DNA from: Ypsolopha sequella
Taxonomy: Eukaryota; Arthropoda; Insecta; Lepidoptera; Ypsolophidae
DNA: 64,000 nucleotides
Assembly (NCBI GenBank): GCA_934047225.1
Contig: OW203989.1
Span: 14,173,977-14,237,976 of the forward strand
Direction of reading: 5' to 3'
Positions 11,561 to 22,568 of the stretch are shown here, piece after piece (position 1 is the first letter of the stretch; each line of letters starts with the position of its first letter). The position numbers and the translations under genes were made by a program. Below the pieces are notes generated by a model. The model saw only the letters and a program-made list of their open reading frames with translations. It was not told where the DNA came from and did no database searches.

Positions 11561-12399
11561 TTTCCAACGTCTTCCATACAGCCCTAAAACAAAAGCAAAA
11601 GCTGATATTGAGGTACTAGCTGCCGGATCCGGGATGGGTGCCGGAGCCGACATTTGGTACAGCTGCCGGAGGTGACGTGATTAAGTTGTTTATGTTCGTT
11701 TGACCACTTCTAGAAGAGAAGCCAAGCCATATAAAATTATTTTTCTTAGTACCGAACAGTTATATAGCGACGACAAGTGTCGTCGTAATCAGCGTAGTGT
11801 ACTGATCACAAAAATGCCTGTTGTCGCATCTTAAACTAGAGGAGTGATTAGGTATGACGTCACAAAGATAGCCGCTTCTGGTATCAGATTTTCTAAAATA
11901 TATCGTTAAGTACCTATACAGGTGACTTTGTACCTAACCCCGATAATCTAATAGTGTATAGAGAAATAATAACTGAGTTCATCATTAGTACTTCAATTTA
12001 ATTTCGTTTATTGGTTTAAGAGTTAGAACCACTTCAAGTTCACATCACCCGAAAGAAACGTCAATCGAATCCCGTGGAGTCATTTTTATTTGTCGCGTTT
12101 AACAGACACGCATCTCTCAGACCATTTTTTACCTGTCAAAATATAAAATATGCGAATTTGATGCAGAGAGCATCGAAAATTATTTCCGCTGATGGTCGTT
12201 CATAACTCTTTGCAAGCCGCTGCACACTTCGTCTCTGCGGTAATGCGTAGCTGTTAAACGTGACTATTGTTAACTTAAATCTTTTCTTCATACTTTAGGT
12301 ACTCGGGATTAGGACCGACAAAATGGAAAAGTTTTACCCAATGATTGCGTAGGATTAGGTTTCATAAAACTCCAGTTAGCGCAACTCAAGCATTTTGTA
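11561..12399. other. no gene seen
   Basis: Mixed sequence with a GC-richer patch near 11,620-11,690 (repeated 'gccgga' words). I see no coding segment, and the 3' end of the mariner-type remnant probably lies in the last part. Confidence 0.45.
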
Positions 12400-12979
12400 T
12401 CTAAAATATTGGAATCAGCTTATAATCATCTTGTACCATTTCTCCCCACAGTGCCCGTTTTATTAAATTCTGTCGTAGCCTCGTTACAGTGTCATTTCTC
12501 ACTAGGTCAAAGGCTCTAATTATTTGGTCTTTAAGGTATCCAATACTTTGTGCCTCTTCCACATATACCAGTCTTTTCACTACACCCCACAAATAAAATT
12601 GAAGTGGCGTAAGGTCCGGCGAACTTGCAGGCTACGGGCACTGGCCCACCACGACCAATCCACCGTCCGGGATAGTGTTCATTCAGATGTCCGCGCACGA
12701 CAGCCGCATAATGTGCAGGTGCACCATCATGTTGGTAATAAAATAGGTTGCGTTTAGTACATTGAAATATACAAGGGGCACGTCATCCATCAATTGGAGA
12801 ATTATTTGTTGTAGCACACTAAGGTATAAATGCCTTAATTTGCCTCCCACTAAATGTCCCTCAATAAAATATGAACCGTTAATCATGTTATTAAATATTC
12901 CGGCCCACACATTTACACTAAAATTTACTTGATGGGTATGGTCTTTGTTCACATGTGGATTGTTGTATGCCCACAATTA
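12400..12979 (-). pseudogene. mariner-type (DDE/DDD) transposase, C-terminal half
   Basis: On the minus strand the region encodes AYNNPHVNKDHTHQVNFSVN, then VWAGIFNNMINGSYFIEG. After a frame shift come YQHDGAPAHYAAVVRGHLNE with the second catalytic aspartate and SPDLTPLQFYLWGVVKRLVY with the third acidic position. The tail is VRNDTVTRLRQNLIKRALWG. This order is standard for insect Tc1/mariner-type transposases of the group ending '(R)SPDLTPLDFxLWG'. The protein continues on the far side of the LTR element at 12,984-17,960. Frame shifts make it inactive. Confidence 0.75.
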
Positions 12980-12983
12980 TGCT

Positions 12984-14448
12984 TGTAGCATTGCAAATTT
13001 CGTAGTTGCGGTTATCACAACTTGATGGTAAATTGCGTTTTACCCTCTTTTATAGACATGAAGATAATCGCGCGACTGCCGCGATGCCGAGAGTTTCTCG
13101 TTCATTTGCCAACCGGAGTTTATGCCGACAGCTCGTGTTGAGTTATTTTTTTACAATAATGGCGGATTTTGCCAACACGACTTCGTGATAGTTCTAAGGT
13201 TTGTTTTGAGTTAAATTTGGGTTATTCATTTGTGTGGAATGGTTCTATATTATTGTTTTTGTATTTCAGATAAATTTTACATATGCGTTGGATTGATTTT
13301 TGAAAAGGAATTTTTTTCGTCGGGTTGGAGGGAGTTCTGAAATCGTCAGATCATGGTATGTATTGCTTTCTTTGTATTTTGAGTCACCGGAATTTTGTTC
13401 TCATTGTTCCGTGTGGTAAAGGTTTTAATATTGTCTTTTCTCTTCTAATTCCAGGGTGTTTTTGTTTTCAAGATCTTCGTGTTTACAAGATCTTCTTGTT
13501 TCCGAGTTTACCAGTTTCGTGATTTACCAGCTGGCAGAGGTGTGATCGCCGCGTGGTGTACGCAGTAAGCAGTTCCTTTTGTCTGCGTGGACGTGGATCG
13601 TTGACCTTGAAGGGGGCAGCGGACGGCGTGTTATTTCCGTGGAGTTTAATGGAAAAATTCAAGTAGGTGTTGGAATTTTTTACTTTTATCCACACACAGT
13701 TAAGATACCTAGGACGGTATGTTTTCAGGACACATAGTTATGTGTCCTATTAGTATTCAAGGGTAAATTCTTCTTCCTGTTTCACCGAATAACCCAAACT
13801 GTAAAATTTAATGTTCCGTAATATTTTTTTTACCTGGTAGAACTGAATGGTGTACCAGACGATTTGGTTTAAAGTGTAAGTACGACAAATATTTATTGTT
13901 TGTAGGATCTACGGGTCCCCTGAGCTAGATTTTATTTTTGGAAATTAATTTCCTTGTATGTTTTCAAGTATTGTTACCCTTAAAGTTTTTTTTATGTAAT
14001 TCCACAAGTTTCCATGTAATCTAGTTACCTTCGGTTAAGGCGGTAACAAACACATCTAGTTATCACTTAATTGTTTATTTTTTTTTTGTCATGGCAATAC
14101 TAATTCCAATGTAATATTACTACCTGAAGTTAAGGCGGTCCCTGACACCACTTTTTAAAGGTCTTTAAGGTTTAGTAATGTCTTGGCAAGATATTTGTCA
14201 AATGAAGGTCTTGGCCAAAAACTTGTAACTAAGATAATTTTTCCGTGAACACCTTTCCTTTGACTTGTGAAATTTGCTTTTTTTTAGTTTTGATAAAATT
14301 AAATAAACTTAATTGTATAGTACCACGAAGTTTTCTTCAGAACCTTTTACCATCGATTAGGTTACAATTAGGTCACTGTTTAGTTTTATTTTGTTCAGTG
14401 GTACGACTGGTGGAAAGACCGGGTACCTGCCGGTTGTGCCACCTGACA
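12984..14448 (+). repeat. 5' LTR of the non-autonomous element
   Basis: 1,465 bp, TG...CA ends. It contains a near-palindrome around aggacacatagttatgtgtcct near 13,729. Short open frames inside are non-conserved and are not called as genes. Confidence 0.85.
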
Positions 14449-16495
14449 ATGGCGCCCTTACTTTTTTAAATAATAATATTTGTCGAAGGGTTATTTGGTG
14501 AAACAGGGTTTTTTTTTTGTTGTTACTCGTTTTTTTTGTATGTGTAACATATTTTTTTTTGTGTACTGTGTATTTTGGTTTAGTGTGTGCTTTTGCACAT
14601 ATAGGAAGCTTAAGTGCTAATTTTTTTTTGTGAGTAACAACTTAAGGTGTATTTACACTGGTTTTTTTTTGGTACCAAAAATTTTTTTCAAGTGGTTTTT
14701 TAATTTTTTTAGTTTACACTGAGTTGTGTTTGTGGTTGTGTAAATTCTTTTTTGCACTCAGTGATTTTGGTACCAAATTTATTTGAGAAGAATTTTAAAA
14801 CACTTGTAAGAAACAGGAAGCAGATTTTTTTTTAAAAATGGATACTAAAGTAGTATTGTTTTTTGGTCCTCTTCAAGGATGAATTAATTTACGAGTAACT
14901 ATTCGCACCGACACGCCATCATCCACGGTTTTAGGTCTTTGGACGCTGTTAAGGAAACCATTTTTTTATTGTGTGTTTTGGTTGTTGATACCTCGGCATT
15001 TTATTTTGTTTTAATTTTATGGTGGTTTAATTGGAGTTTTGTTTTTTTTTGTTTATGTATGGAGCTTCAAAACAGTGATTGTGGTTTTTACACTAATCTT
15101 TGGATTGAGCTTCGTGCATGAGGTTGTAATTTTTCAATTCTCGAGTTTTGGGGTTATGTTTTTTAATTTATTTTATTGGGGTTAGTTCATGGTTCAGCTC
15201 GCTGCTCGAGTTGTTCTGGGTTTTGTTTTACTTGCTTTTAGGCAAGAGCCGAGGTATCGGGCAGGTTTATTTGTTTGTTTTGTTTTTTTTAACCGTCATA
15301 TAATAAACATGGGGGTAATTTTTTTTTCTCTTTAGTAATGTTTTTTTTAGTTACTCAAATTTTTGTTTTTTGTTTGTTTTGGGGGATTTTCTTCAATTAA
15401 AATGGAGTAACAGTTTTTATTTTATGACGTTTTTGTCAGGGTTTTGGTTAGTTTCACGGACTCACGTGTTAGTGAGATTCGTGTTTTGTTTAAAATTTAT
15501 TCCCCCTGCTGGATTTGTTAGTGACGCGACTTTTATTCGTAATGATCCCGTTTTTCCACTTTTGTTTCATTCGCGAGCCCGGGTGGGAGTTGAGTTTGAT
15601 TTCATGGCCAGTGTTTTAGTGTCCCAACAATATATTTGGGGGGATACCTAATTTTGTTTGAAAGGTTACTGACGGACAGCATAGTCTGGCTCGTTAAGAA
15701 GTTTGGATGTTATGTTTAAATGGATAGAATGCAGAGAGGTATGGAAGTAAGGTTGGTGATGTATGCTAGGATACACTGGGCTGGTTTTGTTAGAAGTCAA
15801 ATTTCGACAGTGACCTACTCCAGCTCAAAGAGGTCTCGGATTTTTTTTTTGGTGTGGGCCATTACACACTTTTGTCCGCTGCCGTTTGGTGGTATAGGGT
15901 AGCCGGGGTTTTTTTTTGGAAGTGGGCGATAATCCCTGGACGGCTGGGAGTTACTCGTTTGAGTCTCCTGGTGTTTTTTTTTCCTCTCACTGGAGTGGCT
16001 TGTTTGTGCCGGTAAGTTCGATTAAGTTCGTTGATTCCGGTGAGACAGGTCATGTTGATGGTGAGGGGCCGAGGCGGAACTCTTGAATGATTTCATTTGT
16101 TTTATTTTTATAGTTGGGGGGTAGCATTTTATCATTACGAATACTAGCGCACTACTTTTGTTGTTCCTGCAGGAAGGGTTACTTTTGTTTGGTTTTTGTT
16201 TTTATTGTCGTGGGTTCGACTTTGTTTTGGGTTTTGACAGTTGTTTGTTTCTCTTGTTTTATGTTTGTCTTTGGTTTTTATTTGGTTTTGTTTGTAGGTG
16301 TGCTGTTTTCAGGCATCTACTTTAGTTATTAGGTTTTTGTTTTGTGTTGTTTTTTTTTTATAAAATCATCAGGGGGGGGTTAATTTGTTTTTTTCTTTTG
16401 GGTTTTAAAATTTTTTTTTAAATTGGTTGTGTTATTTACGCTGAGGGCAGCGATCGGTGCTCTAGGCGCACCTCTTATGCTTCGGGAGGGGGTAT
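14449..16495 (+). other. noncoding G/T-rich interior of the LTR element
   Basis: The interior holds the primer-binding-like site at its left end and the purine tract at its right end. Between them the plus strand is strongly rich in T and G, with many T runs of 7-10. The two longest open frames (14,939-15,121 and 15,370-15,651) have no ATG-supported start and no protein motif. No gag zinc knuckle, protease, YxDD or integrase motif is present on either strand. Confidence 0.7.
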
Positions 16496-17960
16496 TGTAG
16501 CATTGCAAATTTCGTAGTTGCGGTTATCACAACTTGATGGTAAATTGCGTTTTACCCTCTTTTATAGACATGAAGATAATCGCGCGACTGCCGCGATGCC
16601 GAGAGTTTCTCGTTCATTTGCCAACCGGAGTTTATGCCGACAGCTCGTGTTGAGTTATTTTTTTACAATAATGGCGGATTTTGCCAACACGACTTCGTGA
16701 TAGTTCTAAGGTTTGTTTTGAGTTAAATTTGGGTTATTCATTTGTGTGGAATGGTTCTATATTATTGTTTTTGTATTTCAGATAAATTTTACATATGCGT
16801 TGGATTGATTTTTGAAAAGGAATTTTTTTCGTCGGGTTGGAGGGAGTTCTGAAATCGTCAGATCATGGTATGTATTGCTTTCTTTGTATTTTGAGTCACC
16901 GGAATTTTGTTCTCATTGTTCCGTGTGGTAAAGGTTTTAATATTGTCTTTTCTCTTCTAATTCCAGGGTGTTTTTGTTTTCAAGATCTTCGTGTTTACAA
17001 GATCTTCTTGTTTCCGAGTTTACCAGTTTCGTGATTTACCAGCTGGCAGAGGTGTGATCGCCGCGTGGTGTACGCAGTAAGCAGTTCCTTTTGTCTGCGT
17101 GGACGTGGATCGTTGACCTTGAAGGGGGCAGCGGACGGCGTGTTATTTCCGTGGAGTTTAATGGAAAAATTCAAGTAGGTGTTGGAATTTTTTACTTTTA
17201 TCCACACACAGTTAAGATACCTAGGACGGTATGTTTTCAGGACACATAGTTATGTGTCCTATTAGTATTCAAGGGTAAATTCTTCTTCCTGTTTCACCGA
17301 ATAACCCAAACTGTAAAATTTAATGTTCCGTAATATTTTTTTTACCTGGTAGAACTGAATGGTGTACCAGACGATTTGGTTTAAAGTGTAAGTACGACAA
17401 ATATTTATTGTTTGTAGGATCTACGGGTCCCCTGAGCTAGATTTTATTTTTGGAAATTAATTTCCTTGTATGTTTTCAAGTATTGTTACCCTTAAAGTTT
17501 TTTTTATGTAATTCCACAAGTTTCCATGTAATCTAGTTACCTTCGGTTAAGGCGGTAACAAACACATCTAGTTATCACTTAATTGTTTATTTTTTTTTTG
17601 TCATGGCAATACTAATTCCAATGTAATATTACTACCTGAAGTTAAGGCGGTCCCTGACACCACTTTTTAAAGGTCTTTAAGGTTTAGTAATGTCTTGGCA
17701 AGATATTTGTCAAATGAAGGTCTTGGCCAAAAACTTGTAACTAAGATAATTTTTCCGTGAACACCTTTCCTTTGACTTGTGAAATTTGCTTTTTTTTAGT
17801 TTTGATAAAATTAAATAAACTTAATTGTATAGTACCACGAAGTTTTCTTCAGAACCTTTTACCATCGATTAGGTTACAATTAGGTCACTGTTTAGTTTTA
17901 TTTTGTTCAGTGGTACGACTGGTGGAAAGACCGGGTACCTGCCGGTTGTGCCACCTGACA
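16496..17960 (+). repeat. 3' LTR of the non-autonomous element
   Basis: Same length as the left LTR and apparently identical to it, preceded by the purine tract and followed by the TGCT duplication. Confidence 0.85.
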
Positions 17961-17964
17961 TGCT

Positions 17965-18500
17965 CATTGTCGATGCCTATTCTAGCAAACATTGACTCAT
18001 CGGTCCACAAGATGTTAACATTCGGATTGTCAAATACCCACTGGCAAAATTGCATTCTTGACGGACCATCTAGGTACATCATGCAGTTCTTGCACCGGCT
18101 GAAATGGTATGGATGTTAGCCACTGGCGTTCATTAACTCTTAATATTGGCTTACTATAAAGCACCGAGCTGCGTCTCTTGTTCTCGAAGGTGTTCTTCAA
18201 AGAACTGGAGAACTGCTTCCGCGATTACAATGTTCAGTGCCTATCTGCCCCCACATCATGCATGCACAGGTATTTGGAATTGTCCGTAATTCAGCAAACA
18301 TTTTTTTGGCAACCGCTACGAAAGTACGTCTGGCACTGGGGTGTTCCACAGTCCACGCTGACGACGTGGTATACTTTCCCTCTCGTATAAGAGTACGAGG
18401 CCCACTTTTTCCGCTATTAAATAATGTAGCAATGTATCATTTCGTAGTACTCTGCATTAGAGTATTCATATCGGCGCGGCATGTTGCAAACCAAAATAAA
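17965..18500 (-). pseudogene. mariner-type transposase, N-terminal half, separated by the LTR insertion
   Basis: The minus strand encodes RMQFCQWVFDNPNVNILWTD with the first catalytic aspartate, followed by ESMFARIGIDNEH. This joins in order with the segment beginning AYNNPHVNK at 12,979 once the LTR element and one TGCT copy are removed. Upstream (18,060-18,500) only short in-frame scraps such as PFQPVQELHDV survive between stops. Terminal repeats of the parent transposon could not be identified. Confidence 0.65.
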
Positions 18501-19892
18501 ATGCGCATGTGACTCGGTTCCCGAGTCAGCGTACCGAACATACGGCCCTTTTTAATTAGGTCACGGTCACACAATTTGTGATTTTGCAAATCGAAAATTC
18601 CGTAAAATCCCGTTGTATGACAAAAGGGTGGGGCAGTGCGGTAGGTCTAGTTGCGATAGTGAGCCATCCTTGAACACGTGCCTCCTACAGTCTGCCTAAT
18701 ATCGACACTTATTCGTAGGAGTGGGGCTGCTCTCGATTCTCAGTGAAATAATATTTATCTAGTTCTAGTTTTAGCCGTTTCGAATTATTTTAGTCAGACT
18801 ACTTTTAAGTTGGTCCGTCTGGGATGGTTAGGATAACCATACAATGATGCTTGCAAGTAATATTTTCTCATGCTTTTTTAAAATATTAAATCGATTTGAT
18901 TCTCATCAAAAACATCATCTACAAAATAATGTCTATCAATACACCCAAAAATTATCGGTGTTACTTTTAAAGTCACCACGTATATCTGATTTATACAAAT
19001 CAGGTATCAAATAAATAACAGGTATTTAAATGTTGAATAGAACTTGAAGTAATTTATTTGAAATTTATTCATTACAAAAGTTACATAAAAATCTTTAACG
19101 ATTTTGCAGTTGCAAGAGATTAAGTCCAAATCTTTGACATTAATTGGCTCTTTCAATTATGTTATTGCATTTAATTGTCCATCTGTACACACCTCATACG
19201 GGGCCCGAGCAAAAGGGTCGAGGCAGATAGACATACAGACGAACGGACAACGACATGATCCTACAAGGGTTTCATTTTTTCATTTTGAGGTACGGTACCC
19301 TAAACTGTTGAGGTCCCTGTTCTTGAAAAATATCGGAATGAATTTTTAACTCTGGCCTGAATCACACAAGAGGCGGATTTTTTTGAAAAACATCGTCTTC
19401 GCCCTGGTCATCATCGTCCAAGCCAAGTGGATAAATTTTCAAGGTTCTTAACCTAATTAACCTATCTTAAGCTAAAAATCTTTCTGGGAAAATGGTTAAG
19501 AACTATACGCATAGACTTTAACATGAATGACAGATGTCAATTTAGACATCGCACTGGCCCATACAGTGCGACAATTTGCTTTGGTGCGTGAACCGTTCGT
19601 GGCCAAAATCGGAACTAACACCGCTATCTTATTAAAACGTAACTCTCTTGTTTCACAGCTGCGCCCCCCTGAAAAACGTTCCCCCGTTATTCACGTGCCA
19701 AAAAACATCCTTGTTGCACTGCAGGCAAACGCTATTCATGCAGTCGAATGCAGTGTATGCACATTTTGCATACACCGCAATGAATAAATAAATTGTAATA
19801 AATAAATTGCAATGACGTAGTTGAGGCGCAAAACGGAAAAATTTGAAGCGCATCATGCACGTCACTTACAAAGCGGAACGCATCCATATTAA
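18501..19892. other. no gene seen; repeat scraps
   Basis: A fragment near 19,193-19,300 resembles the lepidopteran 'tacggtaccctaaa' repeat end. A small hairpin (gcactggcccatacagtgc) lies near 19,550. Frames at 19,527-19,865 have no recognisable product. Confidence 0.4.
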
Positions 19893-20405
19893 GGTTCCGT
19901 TCCAAATCGAATAATAAATCGCTCGGAGTGATGCAAATTTTACCCCACAGTGTTTAGAAATTGGCACGAGTGAATCCGAGGGTAAACGAGCTATTACCTG
20001 ACAGTTGAGCGAAAGTGTTTTTAAAACGCTTCCAGGGAATATAAATATCGCACTGACAAGTGCGTTTTCTATCGCTGCCTGGGTACCGTTTAAAGCCTGA
20101 CAATTGAAACTTCGGTGTTTTCCCCGCTCTTGCACAACTTTCAAAACTATAAAAATGTATTCAACATATTGTAGGGCTCACATTTTTAGGTTATATCACT
20201 CATTTTCTTTTCCAAGTGACCACAAAAAGCATTTTCGGTTTCCCGCCCTTGAATTTTATTTGAGGTTAATTTGACTTTGACGTTTCACGGAAATCATTCG
20301 CAAGTGTTTCAAAACCAGTTATTTTTCTCTTTCTAGTATATAGCTGTCTCTTTCTTAAGAACAAATGAAATTTCGCACGACGATCTCACATTTCGAAACG
20401 CAACC
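19893..20405. mobile_element. MITE (family A, copy 2)
   Basis: Collinear with 5,275-5,857: shared 'ctcggagtgatgcaaatttt', 'gagggtaaacgagct', 'atatcgcactgacaagtgcg' and 'tttctctttctagtatatag' blocks in the same order. The terminal repeats are degraded (ggttccgttccaaat against ggttgcgtttcgaaat). It ends about 320 bases upstream of a signal-peptide exon. Confidence 0.7.
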
Positions 20406-20410
20406 TAGAA

Positions 20411-20503
20411 ATGGCAATGGAACGCAAGGTCGATTTAGATGTGGTGGATGGAGGGAAAAACGGCAAGGAAAAGTCGAGCGAGTTGGTTGATTTGACATTT
20501 TAA
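20411..20503 (+). other. small open frame of 30 codons in a likely 5' leader
   Basis: An ATG at 20,411 opens a frame rich in charged residues (MAMERKVDLDVVDGGKNGKE and ten more) ending in TAA. It lies just outside the MITE and about 220 bases before the signal-peptide exon. It could be an upstream open frame, a stray exon remnant or chance. Confidence 0.2.
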
Positions 20504-20723
20504 CTTTTGTAAACAAACAGTTACATTTTGTCCGTTGTAGAGGGAGGTTGTGTCTTTTCCCAAAAACTTTAGACGTAATCGTATACGTGAAAGTGAATAT
20601 TTATTTTATTGTATTTAAGAAACGAGTTAAATAAACGATGTGTGAAGTTTAAATTTTTAATAGTTTTGGTTATATAAAATCTACCTGTTTCATTTTGAAC
20701 CTAGTGTTTTTTTTCTAAGTAAA

Positions 20724-20781
20724 ATGTCGATAAAAACTGTTGTTCGTGGATTTATCATATTTTTTTTGCTCAGTTTCACAG
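20724..20781 (+). CDS. signal-peptide exon (exon 1) of a secreted protein gene
   Basis: ATG at 20,724 (context aaaATG) starts MSIKTVVRGFIIFFLLSFT, a short basic n-region followed by a long hydrophobic core, and the exon ends at a strong donor (cacag|gtgagt). One base is left over in the reading frame. The exon at 54,977-55,103 begins in exactly the phase needed (G|GA, glycine) and continues with a cysteine-bearing mature region. A leader exon followed by a long first intron is common in insect genes. If the pairing is right, intron 1 is about 34 kb. The pairing is inferred; the exon itself is well supported by signal peptide, start context and donor. Confidence 0.6.
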
Positions 20782-21733
20782 GTGAGTTAATTATTTCAAC
20801 TTTTAGTCAAAGTGTCAATAAGGGGGTACATATAGTGTCGATAAGGAGGCATATATAGTCAATATGTAGATACGTAGTAGTTGATTATTAAATAAAATTA
20901 ATTTGACATTATGATTTCGGCGGGTAAGTTGCTAAAAGTCATACCTATTTAGAAAATTCAATAATTCATGTTGGTGTTATCATATGTAATTTGTTTCTTG
21001 ATTGGCAAAATCTTTTAGTATAATACCTAGTGATTCAAACTACATGTAGGCCACCACAAAGATAAAAATACTGATGCTGCCAGCCCTAAAGTGGGCCGAA
21101 ATAAATACCTTTACTTATATCGAAAATATTTGTTTCACTCACGTTTTGTTCTATGCTCATTGTAGCAATATAAATATTTCATTCTAAAATAAACATAAAA
21201 TAGAGAAGAGTACCTAGGCAATACCATTACCAAAGCCTAAAGGCATAATCTCCTAATTCAACATCGAAGAAGAAGTCTTGTATAAAATGCGAAAATTTTC
21301 AAGGGTTTTTGCTAAATTCACAAGATAATAACAGCAGTATGTATATAACAGGGTCACTCTACCCACACTAAAATCAACGCAATCAAGTGGCCTGCTGAAA
21401 AAACATCTCGAAATCCACTCGATACAATTTCGTTGACAAAAAATTGTTATTTTGTTCGTTTGCCCGTGTTGTTTATAGAAACGCGAGGCGTGGTCGGGCA
21501 CTGGGCCAGGACGCCCACGAATATGTCCAATGTTGAGCTCATTCATAAATAGCAAACTGACGTACCTATGATGTTGGTACAAGCATGACGCTGATAAAGA
21601 GACAGAAAAAAAAGTCCATCTTTACTCTTGATACTTTTACGGCTTGTTTTGCATCCAGCAGCATTTCGTTCAGGGCAGGCAATTTCAGAGGCATAAGATT
21701 TATGATAAAATACAAAATTTTACATTAGTGAAA
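20782..21733. other. intron-like sequence, no gene seen
   Basis: A/T-rich sequence. The minus-strand open frame at 21,253-21,582 has no recognisable motif and no splice context, and I do not call it. A short phrase 'gccctaaagtgggccgaaat' near 21,083 recurs at 25,450, suggesting a minor dispersed repeat. Confidence 0.4.
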
Positions 21734-21888
21734 CCTATGTATATGTCACCGGAAAATAATAAGAATCGTAAGTTGATCAATTCACTAGATTAGGTTAGGT
21801 TAGTTTATAAATTACCGTGAAATTATAAACTACCTAGTGAATTGATCAACTTACGATTCTTGTTATTTTCCGGTGACATATACATAGG
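21734..21888. repeat. long near-perfect hairpin (55-bp arms)
   Basis: Arms at 21,734-21,788 and 21,834-21,888 are inverted copies with one mismatch. The loop includes ttaggttaggttag and a smaller nested inverted repeat (gtttataa/ttataaac). It is probably a very small foldback MITE. Confidence 0.85.
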
Positions 21889-21998
21889 ATAACGTATGCT
21901 ATCCAATTGAAAAAGAAAATAAAGGGAAAATGAAGATTATTGTGTTAATAGATATGGGCGGTGTTTGGGTACATTTAGATCTATTAGTAGTGTGGTAC

Positions 21999-22568
21999 GA
22001 GCGGTTTTGCAGCCGGATTGTGAAAAACATTGTGAAACACCAAATTCACTCAATAGTTGTTCAACAAAACCTTATAATCTATGTATTGTGTATGCTTTCA
22101 TCGCAAAGTTTCCATTGGTTTTTGTAAATCAGAATTTTAAAAAAAAATTAGCTTAAAAAAAATTGTAATTCTAATTTACAGAAACCAATGGAAACTTTGC
22201 GATAGCATACACAATACATAACATAGAGGTCATAAGGTTTTGTTGAAGTTGGTCCTCCATAACTAACTTTTTAAGAGCGGTATCGCAGCCGGATTGTGAA
22301 AAACCCGCCATTTTCGAATTAATCTAAACAGAACACTTAAATTCAAAATTCACTCAATTGTTATTCAACCAAACCCAATTACTTATGTATTATTGTGTAT
22401 GTTGCCATCGCAAATTTGCAGAATCCAATAGAAACTTTGCGATGGCAAATCATACAACTACATAATAATACATAGGTAATTAGGTTTTGTTGAATAACTA
22501 TTAAGTGAATTTCGAATTGAAGTGTTCAGAAAAAGGCGCGTTTTTTAACAATCCGGCAGCCACCGCTC
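21999..22568. mobile_element. two tandem foldback MITEs of one family (copy 1 truncated)
   Basis: The second copy (22,275-22,568) starts gagcggtatcgcagccggat and ends with its inverted form (atccggcagccaccgctc). The first (21,999 to about 22,250) starts with the same end (gagcggttttgcagccggat), has arms from about 22,060 outward including 'aaagtttccattggttt' and its complement, and lacks its right terminus. Both share gcgatggcat-type and 'ttgttgaa' arm sequences. Confidence 0.75.

Larger units (their letters stand above)
12980..17964 (+). mobile_element. non-autonomous LTR retrotransposon (LARD-like), full length with TSD
   Basis: Two direct repeats of 1,465 bp (12,984-14,448 and 16,496-17,960) begin TGTAGCATTG and end CCACCTGACA, giving canonical TG...CA LTR ends. 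A TGCT duplication flanks the element at 12,980-12,983 and 17,961-17,964. A primer-binding-like TGGCGCCC starts two bases after the left LTR (14,450). A purine tract (cgggaggggg) sits just before the right LTR, so the element runs on the plus strand. The 2,047-bp interior has no gag or pol. The LTRs have the same length, and every long open frame in one translates identically in the other, which points to a recent insertion. It must have been copied in trans. Confidence 0.88.

Noticed and set aside
13006..14469. Open frames inside the 1,465-bp LTRs as possible genes
   Set aside because: They are short, lack motifs and starts, and are repeated only because the LTR is repeated.
21253..21582. 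109-residue minus-strand protein
   Set aside because: No recognisable domain, no splice or promoter context, and composition not clearly coding.
21788..21805. Telomeric TTAGG repeat or internal telomere
   Set aside because: Only about three units, located in the loop of a hairpin; too short to be telomeric.
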